Source of the DNA: Pseudacidovorax sp. NFM-22
GTDB taxonomy: Bacteria > Pseudomonadota > Gammaproteobacteria > Burkholderiales > Burkholderiaceae_C
Reading direction: 5' to 3'
NCBI RefSeq assembly: GCF_021401245.1
Contig: NZ_JACBFY010000006.1
Coordinates: forward strand, 480,993-544,992
Length of the DNA stretch: 64,000 nucleotides
How positions within the stretch are numbered: the first letter of the stretch is position 1; each line of letters starts with the position of its first letter. The position numbers and the translations under genes were made by a program. Below the pieces are notes generated by a model. That model was not told where the DNA came from. It saw nothing but the letters and a program-made list of their open reading frames with translations, and searched no databases. This document shows, one piece after another, positions 1-8,235 of the stretch.

Positions 1-7
1 TCCCGGC

Positions 8-24
8 GCCTGGCGTGGCCAGGC
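8..24 (-). terminator. Perfect hairpin just downstream of mog
   Basis: A 7-bp perfect stem (GCCTGGC, loop GTG, GCCAGGC) lies about 20 bases past the mog stop codon. It has no T-run on either side, so it is at best a weak or processing hairpin. Seen directly; terminator function is inferred. Confidence 0.25.
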
Positions 25-43
25 AAGCAGGAACGAAAGACGC

Positions 44-643
44 TCAGTCCCGGGCCGGCCGAATCGCCGACTTGGGCCGGAAGGCCTTGCAGACGTCGTC
101 GTGCGTCTCCAGGTAGGGCCCGCCGATCAGGTCGATGCAGTAGGGCACGGCCGCAAAGATGCCGGGAACGGTCTGGCTGCCATCGGCCGCCTTGAGTCCT
201 TCCAGCGTCTCGGCGATGGACTTGGGCTGGCCGGGCAGGTTGATGATCAGGCTGCGATCACGGACCACCGCCACCTGGCGCGACAGGATCGCCGTGGGCA
301 CGAAGCGAAGGCCGATCTGCCGCATCTGCTCGCCGAAGCCGGGCATCTCCTTGTGGGCGACGGCCAGCGTGGCCTCGGGCGTCACGTCGCGCGGTGCGGG
401 GCCGGTGCCGCCGGTGGTCAGCACCAGGCTGCAGCCAGCGTCCACCAGCTCGATCAGCGCGGCGCTGATGCGCGCGGCCTCGTCGGGGATGAGGCGGGGT
501 TCGAAGGCGATGGGATTCTTCAGCGCCCGCGTCAGCCAGTCCTGCAGAGCCGGCAGGCCCTTGTCCTCGTAGACGCCGCTGCTGGCGCGGTCGCTGACCG
601 AGACGATGCCGATCTTGACCGGCTCGAAATCGGCGGCGGCCAT
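44..643 (-). CDS. mog: Molybdopterin adenylyltransferase (MogA family)
   Basis: A 199-residue cytosolic enzyme of the MoaB/Mog family, which adenylylates molybdopterin before molybdenum insertion in molybdenum-cofactor synthesis. The N-terminal IGIVSVSDRAS strand, the LTTGGTGPAPRDVTPEA nucleotide-binding motif (about residues 75-91) and the LPGQPKSI segment are family hallmarks. The ATG at 643 shares one base with the yjgA stop codon (TGATG), so the pair is probably translationally coupled. Molybdenum cofactor is also required by the nitrate reductase NasA encoded at 9188-12022. Length is typical; assignment is firm. Confidence 0.92.
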   Translation of the reverse strand: MAAADFEPVKIGIVSVSDRASSGVYEDKGLPALQDWLTRALKNPIAFEPRLIPDEAARISAALIELVDAGCSLVLTTGGTGPAPRDVTPEATLAVAHKEMPGFGEQMRQIGLRFVPTAILSRQVAVVRDRSLIINLPGQPKSIAETLEGLKAADGSQTVPGIFAAVPYCIDLIGGPYLETHDDVCKAFRPKSAIRPARD

Positions 644-1299
644 CAGGCGTCTTCCTCGCGCGACTGGGCCGAGGCCTGGTCGGCATGGTCGTCGTCGCCA
701 TGCACCGACAGCTGCTCGCGGATGCGCTGGAACAGCTCGCGGAAGGCCTTGCCCTGGCGGGGCGCCTCGCCGGGCTTGCCGGCCTGGTGGTCCTTGCGGG
801 CCTGGCGCACCAGGGCGCGCATCTGCTGGGCATCGGTGCCGGGGTGGGTCTCGATCCAGGCGCCCAGGGCGTCGTCGTCGGCCAGCAGGCGCTCGCGCCA
901 CTGCTCGGCCTCGTGCAGCATGGCGGTGGCCTGGGCGGGGCCGCGGGCCTGCTCGTCGAGGGCGGTGCGCACCGCGTCCAGCGTCTCGGGGTCCAGCTTG
1001 CGCATCAGCTTGCCGACGAACTGCGACTGTCGCCGACGGCCTTCGAAGTTGGTGATGCGGCCGAGTTCCTTGAGGGCCTCGATGAGCTGGTCGGGCAGTT
1101 GCAGGCGCTCGCGCGCCTCGCCGCGCAGCGTGAGCAGGGCCTCGCCCAGCGCCTGCAGCTCGGCGCTTTCGCGCTTGAGGTCGGTCTTGCTGGTCTCGAT
1201 GCCGCCCTTGAGCTCGCGCTTGTATTCGATGTCGAGTTCGCTGCCTTCGGCGACGAACTGGCCACGGACGAAGTAGCCTTTTTTGGGTTTGCGGGGCAT
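643..1299 (-). CDS. yjgA: Ribosome biogenesis protein YjgA (DarP/DUF615)
   Basis: A 218-residue highly charged protein of the DUF615 family (YjgA, also called DarP), which associates with late 50S ribosomal precursors. The N-terminal MPRKPKKG, the EYKREL segment and the helical, basic C-terminal half (RKLDPETLDAVR, then RQGKAFRELFQ) fit the family. I chose the ATG at 1299 because the protein family starts at MPRK-type sequence; a longer frame to 1350 adds 17 non-conserved residues and runs into the divergent pmbA promoter. It is cotranscribed with mog through a one-base overlap. Confidence 0.88.
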   Translation of the reverse strand: MPRKPKKGYFVRGQFVAEGSELDIEYKRELKGGIETSKTDLKRESAELQALGEALLTLRGEARERLQLPDQLIEALKELGRITNFEGRRRQSQFVGKLMRKLDPETLDAVRTALDEQARGPAQATAMLHEAEQWRERLLADDDALGAWIETHPGTDAQQMRALVRQARKDHQAGKPGEAPRQGKAFRELFQRIREQLSVHGDDDHADQASAQSREEDA

Positions 1300-1360
1300 G
1301 GCGGGGGAATTGGGTGCGCCGCCCGGCCATCGGGGGCGCGTCGCTATCATTGTCCCTCAC

Positions 1361-2731
1361 ATGAGCACCACCACTTCGCGCGCGGAAAGCGGCTTCGCCT
1401 ACAGCCGAGATTACTTCGAGAACCTGGTCGACACCGCCCTGGCGCATGCCAAGAAGCTGGGTGCCACCGACGCCGGCGCCGAGGCGTCCGAAGGCTGCGG
1501 ACTGAGCGTCTCGGTGCGCAAGGGCCAGCTCGAGAACGTGGAGCGCAACCGCGACAAGTCGCTGGGCGTGACCGTCTACGTGGGCAACCGGCGCGGCAAC
1601 GCCAGCACCTCCGACTTCTCGGAAGCGGCCATCCGCCAGACGGTGCAGGCGGCCTACGACATCGCCCGCTTCACCGCCGAGGACCCGGTCGGCGGCCTGC
1701 CCGACGAGGCGGACATCGCCAAGGACCATCCGGAACTGGACCTCTTCCATCCCTGGGCCATCGACAGCGAAGGTGCTGCCCAACTGGCCCTGGAGTGCGA
1801 GGCGGCGGCCCTGTCGACCGACCGCCGCATCACCAACAGCGAAGGCGCGGGCGTGTCGGCGCAGCAGAGCCACTTCTTCAGCGCGCACACGCACGGCTTC
1901 CGCGGCGGCTATGCCAGCTCGCGGCATTCGATCTCGGTGGCGCCCATCGCCGGCCGGGGCGACGACATGCAGCGCGACGCCTGGTACAGCTCCATGCGCT
2001 CGGCGGACGAGCTGGCCTCGCCGCAGGCCGTGGGCCGCTACGCGGCGGAGCGGGCGCTCAGCCGCCTGAAGTCGCGCAAGATCAAGACCACCGAATGCCC
2101 GGTGCTGTTCGAATCGCCGCTGGCCGCCGGCCTGCTTGGCGGGCTGGTGCAGGCCGTCAGTGGCGGATCGCTGTACCGGCGCAGCACCTTCCTGCTCGAC
2201 TCGCTGGGCAAGAACGTGCTGCCCTCGCACATCGACGTGATGGAAGACCCGCACATCCGCCGTGGCAAGGGCAGTGCGCCCTTCGACGACGAGGGCGTGA
2301 TCACCCGGGCGCGCACGGTGGTCGATGCCGGCCGGCTGGAAGGCTACTTCCTGTCCACCTATTCGGCCCGCAAGCTGGGCATGAAGACCACGGGCAACGC
2401 CGGTGGGTCGCACAACCTGACGCTGTACTCGCGCCTGACCGACCCGGCCGACGACCTGGACGCCATGCTGCGCAAGCTGGGCACCGGCCTGTTTGTCATC
2501 GAGCTGATGGGCCAGGGCGTCAACTATGTCACCGGCGACTATTCGCGTGGCGCCAGCGGCTTCTGGGTCGAGAACGGGCAGATCGCCTTTCCGGTGCAGG
2601 AGATCACCATCGCCGGCAACCTCAAGTCGATGCTGATGGGCATCCAGGCCGTGGGCGCCGACGCCTACAACTACGGCGCCAAGACGGTCGGCTCGATGCT
2701 GATCGACCGGATGAAGGTGGCGGGGGCCTGA
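1361..2731 (+). CDS. pmbA: Metalloprotease PmbA/TldE
   Basis: A 456-residue TldE/PmbA subunit. In characterised systems it pairs with TldD to form a peptidase that degrades unfolded or modified peptides, for example antitoxin CcdA or microcin precursors; the metal-binding HExxxH motif belongs to TldD, and it is absent here as expected. The GCGLSVSVRKGQLENVERN strand, TNSEGAG, the TTGNAGGSHNLT loop and the C-terminal TIAGNLKSMLMGI motif are diagnostic. tldD is not in the window. No Shine-Dalgarno is visible; a TATCAT hexamer lies at 1345-1350, so the mRNA leader may be only a few bases. It is divergent from yjgA-mog. Confidence 0.93.
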   Translation: MSTTTSRAESGFAYSRDYFENLVDTALAHAKKLGATDAGAEASEGCGLSVSVRKGQLENVERNRDKSLGVTVYVGNRRGNASTSDFSEAAIRQTVQAAYDIARFTAEDPVGGLPDEADIAKDHPELDLFHPWAIDSEGAAQLALECEAAALSTDRRITNSEGAGVSAQQSHFFSAHTHGFRGGYASSRHSISVAPIAGRGDDMQRDAWYSSMRSADELASPQAVGRYAAERALSRLKSRKIKTTECPVLFESPLAAGLLGGLVQAVSGGSLYRRSTFLLDSLGKNVLPSHIDVMEDPHIRRGKGSAPFDDEGVITRARTVVDAGRLEGYFLSTYSARKLGMKTTGNAGGSHNLTLYSRLTDPADDLDAMLRKLGTGLFVIELMGQGVNYVTGDYSRGASGFWVENGQIAFPVQEITIAGNLKSMLMGIQAVGADAYNYGAKTVGSMLIDRMKVAGA

Positions 2732-2737
2732 GCCTCT

Positions 2738-3637
2738 TCAGGCCGCGGCCTGCGGGACGGCGGTGAGTCGCGCCAGCAGAGCGCGGGCCTGCGGCGACAG
2801 CACCGCCTCGTCCCGCACGCAGGCCCGCAGTTCGCGGGCCGCCCAGGCGTCCGACAGCGGTACTCGCGCCAGCGCCAGTCCGCGCGCGCAACGCGCCGCC
2901 GCGGTGCGCGGGACCACGCCGACGCCGATGCCCTGCGCCGCCATCCGGCACACCGCCTCAAAGCGTGGCACCCGCACGCGGTAGTGCCACTGCAGCCCGG
3001 CCTGGCGGGCCTGCGCGGCGATGTGCTCCTGCAGCGGGTTGCCGGCCGGCAGCCCCACCATCCCGGCATCGCCCAGTTCGGCCAGTGCCACCCGGCGGCG
3101 GCCGGCCAGCGCATGGCCGCGCGGCAGCACCAGCACCAAGTCGTCGCGGCGGAAGGCGTGGTGCGTCAGGCCGCGGAAGTCGGCGAGGTGCGAGGCGACG
3201 CCGATGTCCGCCAGGCCGGCGCGCACGGCGTCGGCCACGTCCGTGCTGGCGCGCTCGTCCAGGTCCACCGAGACCTGCGGATGCGCCGCCAGGAAGTCGG
3301 CTAGGGGGCCGGGCAGGTGCTCGATCAGCGCGGCGGTGTTGGCCAGCAGGCGCACGCGGCTGCGCAGGCCCTGGCCGTGCTCGGCCATCTCGCCGTACAG
3401 GCACTGCATCTGCGCCAGCACCGTGCGGGCGTGGTGCAGCAGCGTGCGGCCGGCCTCGGTGGGCGTCACGCCCGCCGCATGCCGCTCCAGCAGCGGGCCG
3501 CCCAGCGCCTGCTCCATGCCGCGCACCCGCTGGCTGGCAGAGGCCAGTGCCATGTGGCTCCGGTCGGCGCCACGGGTCAGGCTGCCGGCCTCGACCACGT
3601 GGACGAAGAGGCGCAGGTCGGTCAGGTCGAATCGCAT
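2738..3637 (-). CDS. LysR-family transcriptional regulator
   Basis: A 299-residue LysR-type regulator. Residues 1-60 form the winged helix-turn-helix (DLRLFVHVVEAGSLTRGADR, then ASQRVRGMEQALGGPLLERH), followed by the substrate-binding-like effector domain from about residue 90. The ATG at 3637 gives the standard MRFDLTDLRLF start; an in-frame TTG nine bases upstream is less likely. It converges on pmbA with only six bases between stops and is divergent from the TauE/SafE permease gene at 3849, making that gene its most likely target. This link is by position only; the effector is unknown. Confidence 0.85.
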   Translation of the reverse strand: MRFDLTDLRLFVHVVEAGSLTRGADRSHMALASASQRVRGMEQALGGPLLERHAAGVTPTEAGRTLLHHARTVLAQMQCLYGEMAEHGQGLRSRVRLLANTAALIEHLPGPLADFLAAHPQVSVDLDERASTDVADAVRAGLADIGVASHLADFRGLTHHAFRRDDLVLVLPRGHALAGRRRVALAELGDAGMVGLPAGNPLQEHIAAQARQAGLQWHYRVRVPRFEAVCRMAAQGIGVGVVPRTAAARCARGLALARVPLSDAWAARELRACVRDEAVLSPQARALLARLTAVPQAAA

Positions 3638-3675
3638 GCCGCGCAAGTTAGCACGCGAAAGCGGCGGCGGGGCGG

Positions 3676-3716
3676 AAGGCCCCCGGGCTCAGGCACAGCC
3701 TGAGGGGGCTGCGTTT
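3676..3716 (+). promoter_or_regulatory. Hairpin in the LysR-permease divergent spacer
   Basis: CTCAGGC (3685-3691), loop ACA, and GCCTGAG (3695-3701) form a perfect stem that can extend with GCCCC (3676-3680) and GGGGC (3702-3706) across a three-G bulge. TTTCTT follows at 3711-3716. It resembles an intrinsic terminator or attenuator pointing toward the permease gene, but nothing known starts to its left on this strand. Function unassigned. Confidence 0.3.
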
Positions 3717-3848
3717 CTTCCGCATTGGCGGCGTGCGGCTGGGGCGGCCAGACTCGGCCTCTCATCCACCGCGTTGCCCTTGCCGACCTTCACACCATGG
3801 CCTGTCCTCGCCACTCCCCGAATGCCGCGTCGGCCGGCCCCGTGCGCC

Positions 3849-4607
3849 ATGTCGGCTGAGCTGTCCTCGGGCCCGTTCTGGGCGCTGACCGCCAGCGTGT
3901 TCGTGCTCGCCGGGGCCGTGAAGGGGCTGCTCGGCCTGGGCCTGCCCACGCTGTCGATGGCCCTGCTGGCGCTCTGGATGCCGCCGGCCCAGGCGGCGGC
4001 GCTGCTGGTGCTGCCGTCGCTGGTGACCAATCTCTGGCAGGCCGGACCCTGGCGCGAGGCCTTGGCGCTGCTGCGCTGCACGATGGGTCTGCAGGTCGGC
4101 ATGGCTGCAGGCACGCTGGGCGGACTGGCGGTGTGGGGCCCGCCTTCGGGCCGCACCGGCGTGCTGCTGCTGGGGCTGGCGCTGATGGCCTATGCCGCCT
4201 GGGGCCTCGCCGGCCGTGCGCCGACCTTGACGCCTGCGCAGGCCCGCTGGATGGGGCCGGCGGCCGGCCTGTCGACCGGCGTTCTGACGGCGCTCACCGG
4301 CGTGTTCGTGATGCCCGTGGTGCCCTATCTGCAGGGCCTGGGGCTTCCGCGGGCCGCGTTGATGCGGGCGATGGGCCTGTCTTTCAGCACCTGCACACTG
4401 GCGCTGGGCATGGGGCTGGCGGGCAATTCGGACGGGGTGCCGGCGGCATCGTGGTGGCCTTCGCTGGCCTTGCTGGTGCCGGCCTGGCTCGGCATGGCGC
4501 TGGGGCAGCGTCTGCAGGCGCGCCTGCCGTTGCCGGTGTTCCGGCGCTGCTTCTTCGCCGGGCTGGCGCTGCTGGGCGGATGGATGGTGCTGCGCGCGGT
4601 CGTCTGA
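3849..4607 (+). CDS. TauE/SafE-family permease
   Basis: A 252-residue integral membrane protein of the TauE/SafE (COG0730) family, whose members are proposed exporters or importers of sulfonates and other anions. About seven hydrophobic segments are visible, beginning with an N-terminal FVLAGAVKGLLGLGLPTLSM stretch; the G-L-G-L-P loop is typical of the family. The chosen ATG at 3849 places the first membrane segment near the N-terminus. It is divergent from the LysR gene, which may control it. The substrate cannot be read from sequence. Confidence 0.8.
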   Translation: MSAELSSGPFWALTASVFVLAGAVKGLLGLGLPTLSMALLALWMPPAQAAALLVLPSLVTNLWQAGPWREALALLRCTMGLQVGMAAGTLGGLAVWGPPSGRTGVLLLGLALMAYAAWGLAGRAPTLTPAQARWMGPAAGLSTGVLTALTGVFVMPVVPYLQGLGLPRAALMRAMGLSFSTCTLALGMGLAGNSDGVPAASWWPSLALLVPAWLGMALGQRLQARLPLPVFRRCFFAGLALLGGWMVLRAVV

Positions 4608-4648
4608 GCGGATGCGGACTGGCGCAGGCCCCGGAGGGCGGCGCGCGT

Positions 4649-5110
4649 TCAGGCCCGCAGCGCCTGCCAGACCCGCTCGATGGCCTGCCGGTAGGGCAGG
4701 GTGAAGCCGTCCAGCGCCTCGCCCTCCGTCAGCCAGCGGAAGTCGAAGACGAGGCCGTCCTCTTCCGGGCTGCCGTGGGCTGTGTGTTCGAAGCGCTCGG
4801 GCAGGGGCGCCTCGATGCGCATCAGGAACAGGTGCCACAGCTGCTCGTGCGTGTGGTCGTTGCCCTCGTGGCCGGCATCGCAATGACGCAGGAGCGTGCC
4901 CAGGGGTTGCAGCGGGCCGTCGAAGCGCAGGCCGGATTCCTCCAGCAGCTCGCGGCGCACGGCCTCTTCCGGCGACTCGCCAGGCTCGATGGTGCCCTTG
5001 ACCAGCTGCATGCCCCGGTCGCCCGGATGGTGGAAGACCAGCAGCCGGCCGCGCGCGTCCACCACGCAGGCGCAGGCCTTGCCGACGGGCGTGGCAGCTG
5101 GCGCGCTCAT
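4649..5110 (-). CDS. NUDIX hydrolase
   Basis: A 153-residue single-domain NUDIX protein. The Nudix box is intact, beginning GTIEPGESPEEAVRRE and ending LLEESGL (about residues 39-61), so the metal-binding catalytic glutamates are present and pyrophosphohydrolase activity is expected. The N-terminal CACVVDARGRLLVF strand and LVKGT before the box resemble MutT/diadenosine-polyphosphate-type hydrolases, but the substrate is not determined by the motif. It lies four bases after the yqeY stop codon on the same strand, so it is likely in the rpsU-yqeY transcription unit or read through from it. Confidence 0.85.
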   Translation of the reverse strand: MSAPAATPVGKACACVVDARGRLLVFHHPGDRGMQLVKGTIEPGESPEEAVRRELLEESGLRFDGPLQPLGTLLRHCDAGHEGNDHTHEQLWHLFLMRIEAPLPERFEHTAHGSPEEDGLVFDFRWLTEGEALDGFTLPYRQAIERVWQALRA

Positions 5111-5114
5111 GCGA

Positions 5115-5561
5115 TCAGCCGGCCAGAGCAGCCTTGACGGCCGCGCTCACCTGGCCCATCTCGGCCTTGCCGGCCAGGCGTTGCTTGGCGGCGCCCATCA
5201 CCTTGCCCATGTCGCCAGGGCCGCTGGCGCCCAGCTCGGCCACGATGGCCTTCACTTCGGCAGCGATCTCGTCGGCGCCCAGGCGCTGCGGCAGGTAGGC
5301 CTCCAGAACGACGACCTCGGCGGCTTCCTTGTCGGCCAGCTCGATGCGGCCGGCCTGGGTGAAGGCGGCGATGGAGTCCTTGCGCTGCTTGATCATCTTG
5401 TCGATCACGGCCACGACGGCGGCGTCGTCCAGCTCGATGCGCTCGTCCACTTCCTTCTGCTTCATCGCGGCCAGCAGCAGGCGGATGGTGCCCAGGCGCT
5501 CGGCTTCCTTGGCGCGCATGGCGGTCTTCATGTCTTCGGTGATGCGGGCCTTGAGGCTCAT
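5115..5561 (-). CDS. yqeY: GatB/YqeY domain protein
   Basis: A 148-residue YqeY-family protein, related to the C-terminal tRNA-interacting domain of GatB amidotransferase subunits. The MSLKARITEDMKTAMRAKEA start, IRLLLAAMKQKEVDER helix and the C-terminal GDMGKVMGAAKQRLAGKAEM segment match the family over its whole length. Its precise role is not established. The gene lies just downstream of rpsU on the same strand, an arrangement widespread in proteobacteria (rpsU-yqeY, often followed by dnaG or rpoD, which are not here). Confidence 0.9.
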   Translation of the reverse strand: MSLKARITEDMKTAMRAKEAERLGTIRLLLAAMKQKEVDERIELDDAAVVAVIDKMIKQRKDSIAAFTQAGRIELADKEAAEVVVLEAYLPQRLGADEIAAEVKAIVAELGASGPGDMGKVMGAAKQRLAGKAEMGQVSAAVKAALAG

Positions 5562-5596
5562 GGTGCGTCCTTGCTGGGTGAAGAAGAGGGAGTGGG

Positions 5597-5636
5597 AAAA
5601 AGACGAAAGCCGCGGCAGGTTTCCCCGGCGCGGCTT
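5597..5636 (-). terminator. Terminator between rpsU and yqeY
   Basis: On the minus strand an 8-bp perfect stem (AAGCCGCG at 5629-5636 pairing with CGCGGCTT at 5607-5614) is followed by TCGTCTTTTT. It lies about 55 bases past the rpsU stop codon and probably limits read-through into yqeY. Confidence 0.55.
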
Positions 5637-5690
5637 GCGTGGTGCGCGACCGGCGGCGTCGAGGACGTGCCGGCGTTGCCCGCGGATCGA

Positions 5691-5903
5691 TCAGTACAGC
5701 TTCTTGGGCAGCTGCATGCTGCGCACGCGCTTGTAGTGGCGCTTGACGGCCGCGGCCTTCTTGCGCTTGCGCTCGGCGGTCGGCTTTTCGTAGAACTCGC
5801 GGGCGCGCAGGTCGGTCAGCAGGCCGATCTTTTCGATGGTGCGCTTGAAGCGACGCAGTGCGACGTCGAAGGGCTCGTTTTCTTTAACGCGGATGGTGGT
5901 CAT
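5691..5903 (-). CDS. rpsU: 30S ribosomal protein S21
   Basis: A 70-residue bS21 protein of the small ribosomal subunit, involved in translation initiation. It begins [20 protein letters not shown] and ends in a strongly basic tail ([17 protein letters not shown]), matching bS21 from betaproteobacteria over its full length. The ATG at 5903 gives the canonical start; an upstream extension to 6110 has no family support. A promoter is visible at 6015-6043. Confidence 0.97.
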   Translation of the reverse strand: MTTIRVKENEPFDVALRRFKRTIEKIGLLTDLRAREFYEKPTAERKRKKAAAVKRHYKRVRSMQLPKKLY

Positions 5904-6014
5904 TGATTCAAAGAGATGTTGAATTTGACCAGGGAAGATCGAGGCCCCCGGCCGGTGGTCCTCAACTCGAAAGATTTTGCGGCCCGCTGAGGGGTAGGCC
6001 AAAGTTAGCCGGCT

Positions 6015-6043
6015 AATGTAGCAGGTTTGGGGCTGCCGCTCAA
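6015..6043 (-). promoter_or_regulatory. Sigma-70-type promoter for rpsU
   Basis: On the minus strand TTGAGC (6038-6043) and TACATT (6015-6020) are separated by exactly 17 bases, about 110 bases before the rpsU ATG. The -35 matches four of six consensus bases and the -10 also four of six. Confidence 0.5.
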
Positions 6044-6135
6044 GCTGCGTCGGGAGTCTGCCGGCCGTGCCCAGCGCGATGCTGGAGACGCTGGGGCCCG
6101 GGCGCTGCACGCAGGCAAACCTGTGACGTCGTGCT

Positions 6136-6156
6136 GCGCCGGCAATGGTCCGGCGC
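6136..6156 (-). terminator. Hairpin directly after the HI0933-type gene
   Basis: GCGCCGG (6136-6142) and CCGGCGC (6150-6156) form a perfect 7-bp stem with a 7-base loop, starting two bases past the stop codon of the flavoprotein gene. No T-run follows on the minus strand, so termination efficiency is uncertain. It marks the probable 3' end of the nitrate operon. Confidence 0.35.
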
Positions 6157-6158
6157 GC

Positions 6159-7379
6159 TCAGCCCGCCTGCAGCGCCTGCGCGCAGGCATGGGCGCTGGC
6201 CCAGGCCCACTGGAAGTTGTAGCCGCCCAGCCAGCCGGTCACGTCCACCGTCTCGCCGATGAAGAACAGGCCGGGCTGGCGCGCGGCTTCCAGGGTTTGC
6301 GAGGAGAGCTCGCGCGTGTCCACGCCGCCGGCCGTGACCTCGGCCTTCTTGTAGCCCTCGGTGCCGTCGGGCACCAATGACCAGCGGCTGATGCGCTCGG
6401 CCAGCCGGGCCAGTGACTTGTCGGCCGCCTCGTTGATGGGCCGCTGCAGGCCCGGGTCCTCGCCGGTCCAGGCGTCGGCCAGCCGTGAGGGCACCAGCGT
6501 CGCGAGTTCATTGGCCACCCGCTTGCGCGAATCGCGCTTCGCCTCGCTCAGGCGGGCCTGCACGTCGGTGCCGGGTGCAAAGTCCAGGGTCAGCGCCGTG
6601 CCGGGCTGCCAGTAGCTGGAGATCTGCAGGATGGCCGGGCCCGAGAGGCCGCGGTGCGTGAACAACAGGTCCTCGTCGAAGCGCATGCGCGCCTTGCCAC
6701 TGCCGGTGCTGATGGCCACCGGCAGCGCCAGACCCGCCAGTTGCGCATAGGGCGCCCAGGCCTGGCCGCCGAAGGTCAGCGGCACCAGCGCGGGCCGCGG
6801 GGCGATGGTCTTCAGGCCGAACTGCGCGGCGATGCGCCAGCCGAAGTCGGTGGCGCCGATCTGCGGAATGGCCAGGCCGCCGGTGGCGATGACCAGCTGC
6901 GGCGCTTCCACCGGCCCGCGTGCGGTCTGCAGGCGGTAGCGGCCAGCCCCGGCGTCGAAGGCGACCCACTGCACGTCGCAGGGCTGCCAGCGCTCGACGT
7001 GGCCATCGGCGCATTCGGCCAGCAGCAGGTCGATGATCTGCTGCGAGGGCCCGTCGCAGAAGAGCTGGCCCTTGTGCTTCTCGTGCCAGGCGATGCCGTG
7101 GCGGTCCACCAGGGCGATGAAGTCGGCCGGCGTGTAGCGGGCCAGGGCCGAGCGGCAGAAATGCGGGTTCTCGCCCAGGTAGTGGCGCTGCGGCGCGCGC
7201 GTGTCGAGTTCGCGGTTGGTGAAGTTGCAGCGGCCACCGCCGGAGATGCGAATCTTCTCGGCCACGCGCTCGGCATGGTCGATGAGCAGCACGCGCAGGC
7301 CGCGCTGGCCGGCCTGCGCCGCGCAGAAGAGGCCGGCGGCGCCGGCGCCGATGACGATGGCGTCGAAGGAAGAGGACAT
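6159..7379 (-). CDS. HI0933/YhiN-family FAD-dependent oxidoreductase
   Basis: A 406-residue flavoprotein of the HI0933 (YhiN, BaiN-like) family. It starts with the dinucleotide-binding motif DAIVIGAGAAGLFCA, followed by SGGGRCNFTN (about residues 44-53), the family signature, and later GRGLSGPAILQISSYW and a C-terminal ETVDVTGWLGGYNFQWAW FAD loop. Family members have been linked to reduction of flavins or bile-acid intermediates, but most have no assigned substrate. The ATG at 7379 puts the Rossmann motif at residue 7. It lies 43 bases after cobA at the end of the nitrate block; whether it serves nitrate metabolism is unknown. Confidence 0.85.
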   Translation of the reverse strand: MSSSFDAIVIGAGAAGLFCAAQAGQRGLRVLLIDHAERVAEKIRISGGGRCNFTNRELDTRAPQRHYLGENPHFCRSALARYTPADFIALVDRHGIAWHEKHKGQLFCDGPSQQIIDLLLAECADGHVERWQPCDVQWVAFDAGAGRYRLQTARGPVEAPQLVIATGGLAIPQIGATDFGWRIAAQFGLKTIAPRPALVPLTFGGQAWAPYAQLAGLALPVAISTGSGKARMRFDEDLLFTHRGLSGPAILQISSYWQPGTALTLDFAPGTDVQARLSEAKRDSRKRVANELATLVPSRLADAWTGEDPGLQRPINEAADKSLARLAERISRWSLVPDGTEGYKKAEVTAGGVDTRELSSQTLEAARQPGLFFIGETVDVTGWLGGYNFQWAWASAHACAQALQAG

Positions 7380-7422
7380 GGGCCGCGCAGTATCGGCCCC
7401 ACGGCGCCGCGCCGTGAGCCGC

Positions 7423-8235
7423 TCAGGTGCCGAAGCGCGAGGCGGCCGGCGCGCCGGCCGCTGCCATGCCGCGCAGCACGTCGCCCACCACGATGATGGA
7501 CGGGCTGCCCAGGCCGCTCTGTGCGAGCTCGGTGACCAGCGTGCCCAGGGTGGCGACGATCTGCCGTTGCCGCGGCAGGCTGGCATGCTGCACCACCGCG
7601 ACCGGCGTGGCGGCCGGCAGGCCGCCGGCCAGCAATTGCTGCTGGATGTGGGCCGCGCCGGCCACCCCCATGTAGATCACCAGCGTCAGCCGCGCGTCGC
7701 GCGCGGTCGCGGCCAGGGCCGCCCAGTCGGTGCTGTCGTGGCGGGCGCTGTCGGCCGCGCCGGTCTTGGCATGGCCGGTGACGAACACGACGCCCGCCGC
7801 ATGGTCGCGGTGGGTCAGGGGCACGCCCAGGGCGGTGACGGCGGCCAGGCCGGCGGTGATGCCGTTGACCACTTCGCAGGCGATTCCGGCCTCGCGCAGA
7901 TGCTCGACCTCCTCGCCGCCGCGGCCGAAGACGAAGGGGTCGCCGCCCTTGAGGCGCACCACCGTCTCGCCCTCCTGCACGGCCGTGATCATCAGCTTCT
8001 CGATGAAGGCCTGGGGCGTGCTCTTGCAGCCGCCGCGCTTGCCGACGTGCACGATGCGCGCGTCGGGCCGGGCCCACTGCAGGATCTCGTCGTTGACCAG
8101 GTCGTCCACCAGCAGCACGGTCGCGGCCTGGATGGCCTTCACGGCCTTGAGGGTGAGCAGTTCCGGATCGCCGGGCCCCGCACCGACGAGGGTGCAGCGG
8201 CCGAGGGGGCGGGAGGCGTTCGTGGGCGTGTTCAT
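7423..8235 (-). CDS. cobA: Uroporphyrinogen-III C-methyltransferase
   Basis: A 270-residue SAM-dependent methyltransferase (SUMT) that makes precorrin-2 from uroporphyrinogen III, the branch point toward siroheme and cobalamin. VGAGPGDPELLT (about residues 17-28), the VVRLKGGDPFVFGRGGEE loop and GVPLTHRD are standard SUMT motifs. It is a stand-alone SUMT rather than a CysG fusion, so dehydrogenation and iron insertion must be encoded elsewhere. Its start overlaps the ybiB stop by four bases (ATGA). Siroheme is needed by nitrite reductase, which explains a cobA gene in a nitrate assimilation operon even though the nitrite reductase itself is not in the window. Confidence 0.93.
   Translation of the reverse strand: MNTPTNASRPLGRCTLVGAGPGDPELLTLKAVKAIQAATVLLVDDLVNDEILQWARPDARIVHVGKRGGCKSTPQAFIEKLMITAVQEGETVVRLKGGDPFVFGRGGEEVEHLREAGIACEVVNGITAGLAAVTALGVPLTHRDHAAGVVFVTGHAKTGAADSARHDSTDWAALAATARDARLTLVIYMGVAGAAHIQQQLLAGGLPAATPVAVVQHASLPRQRQIVATLGTLVTELAQSGLGSPSIIVVGDVLRGMAAAGAPAASRFGT

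Noticed and set aside
685..2766. Long plus-strand open frame across yjgA and pmbA
   Set aside because: It is an out-of-frame shadow typical of GC-rich DNA; its translation is rich in Arg, Gly, Ala and Gln repeats, and yjgA and pmbA account for the region.
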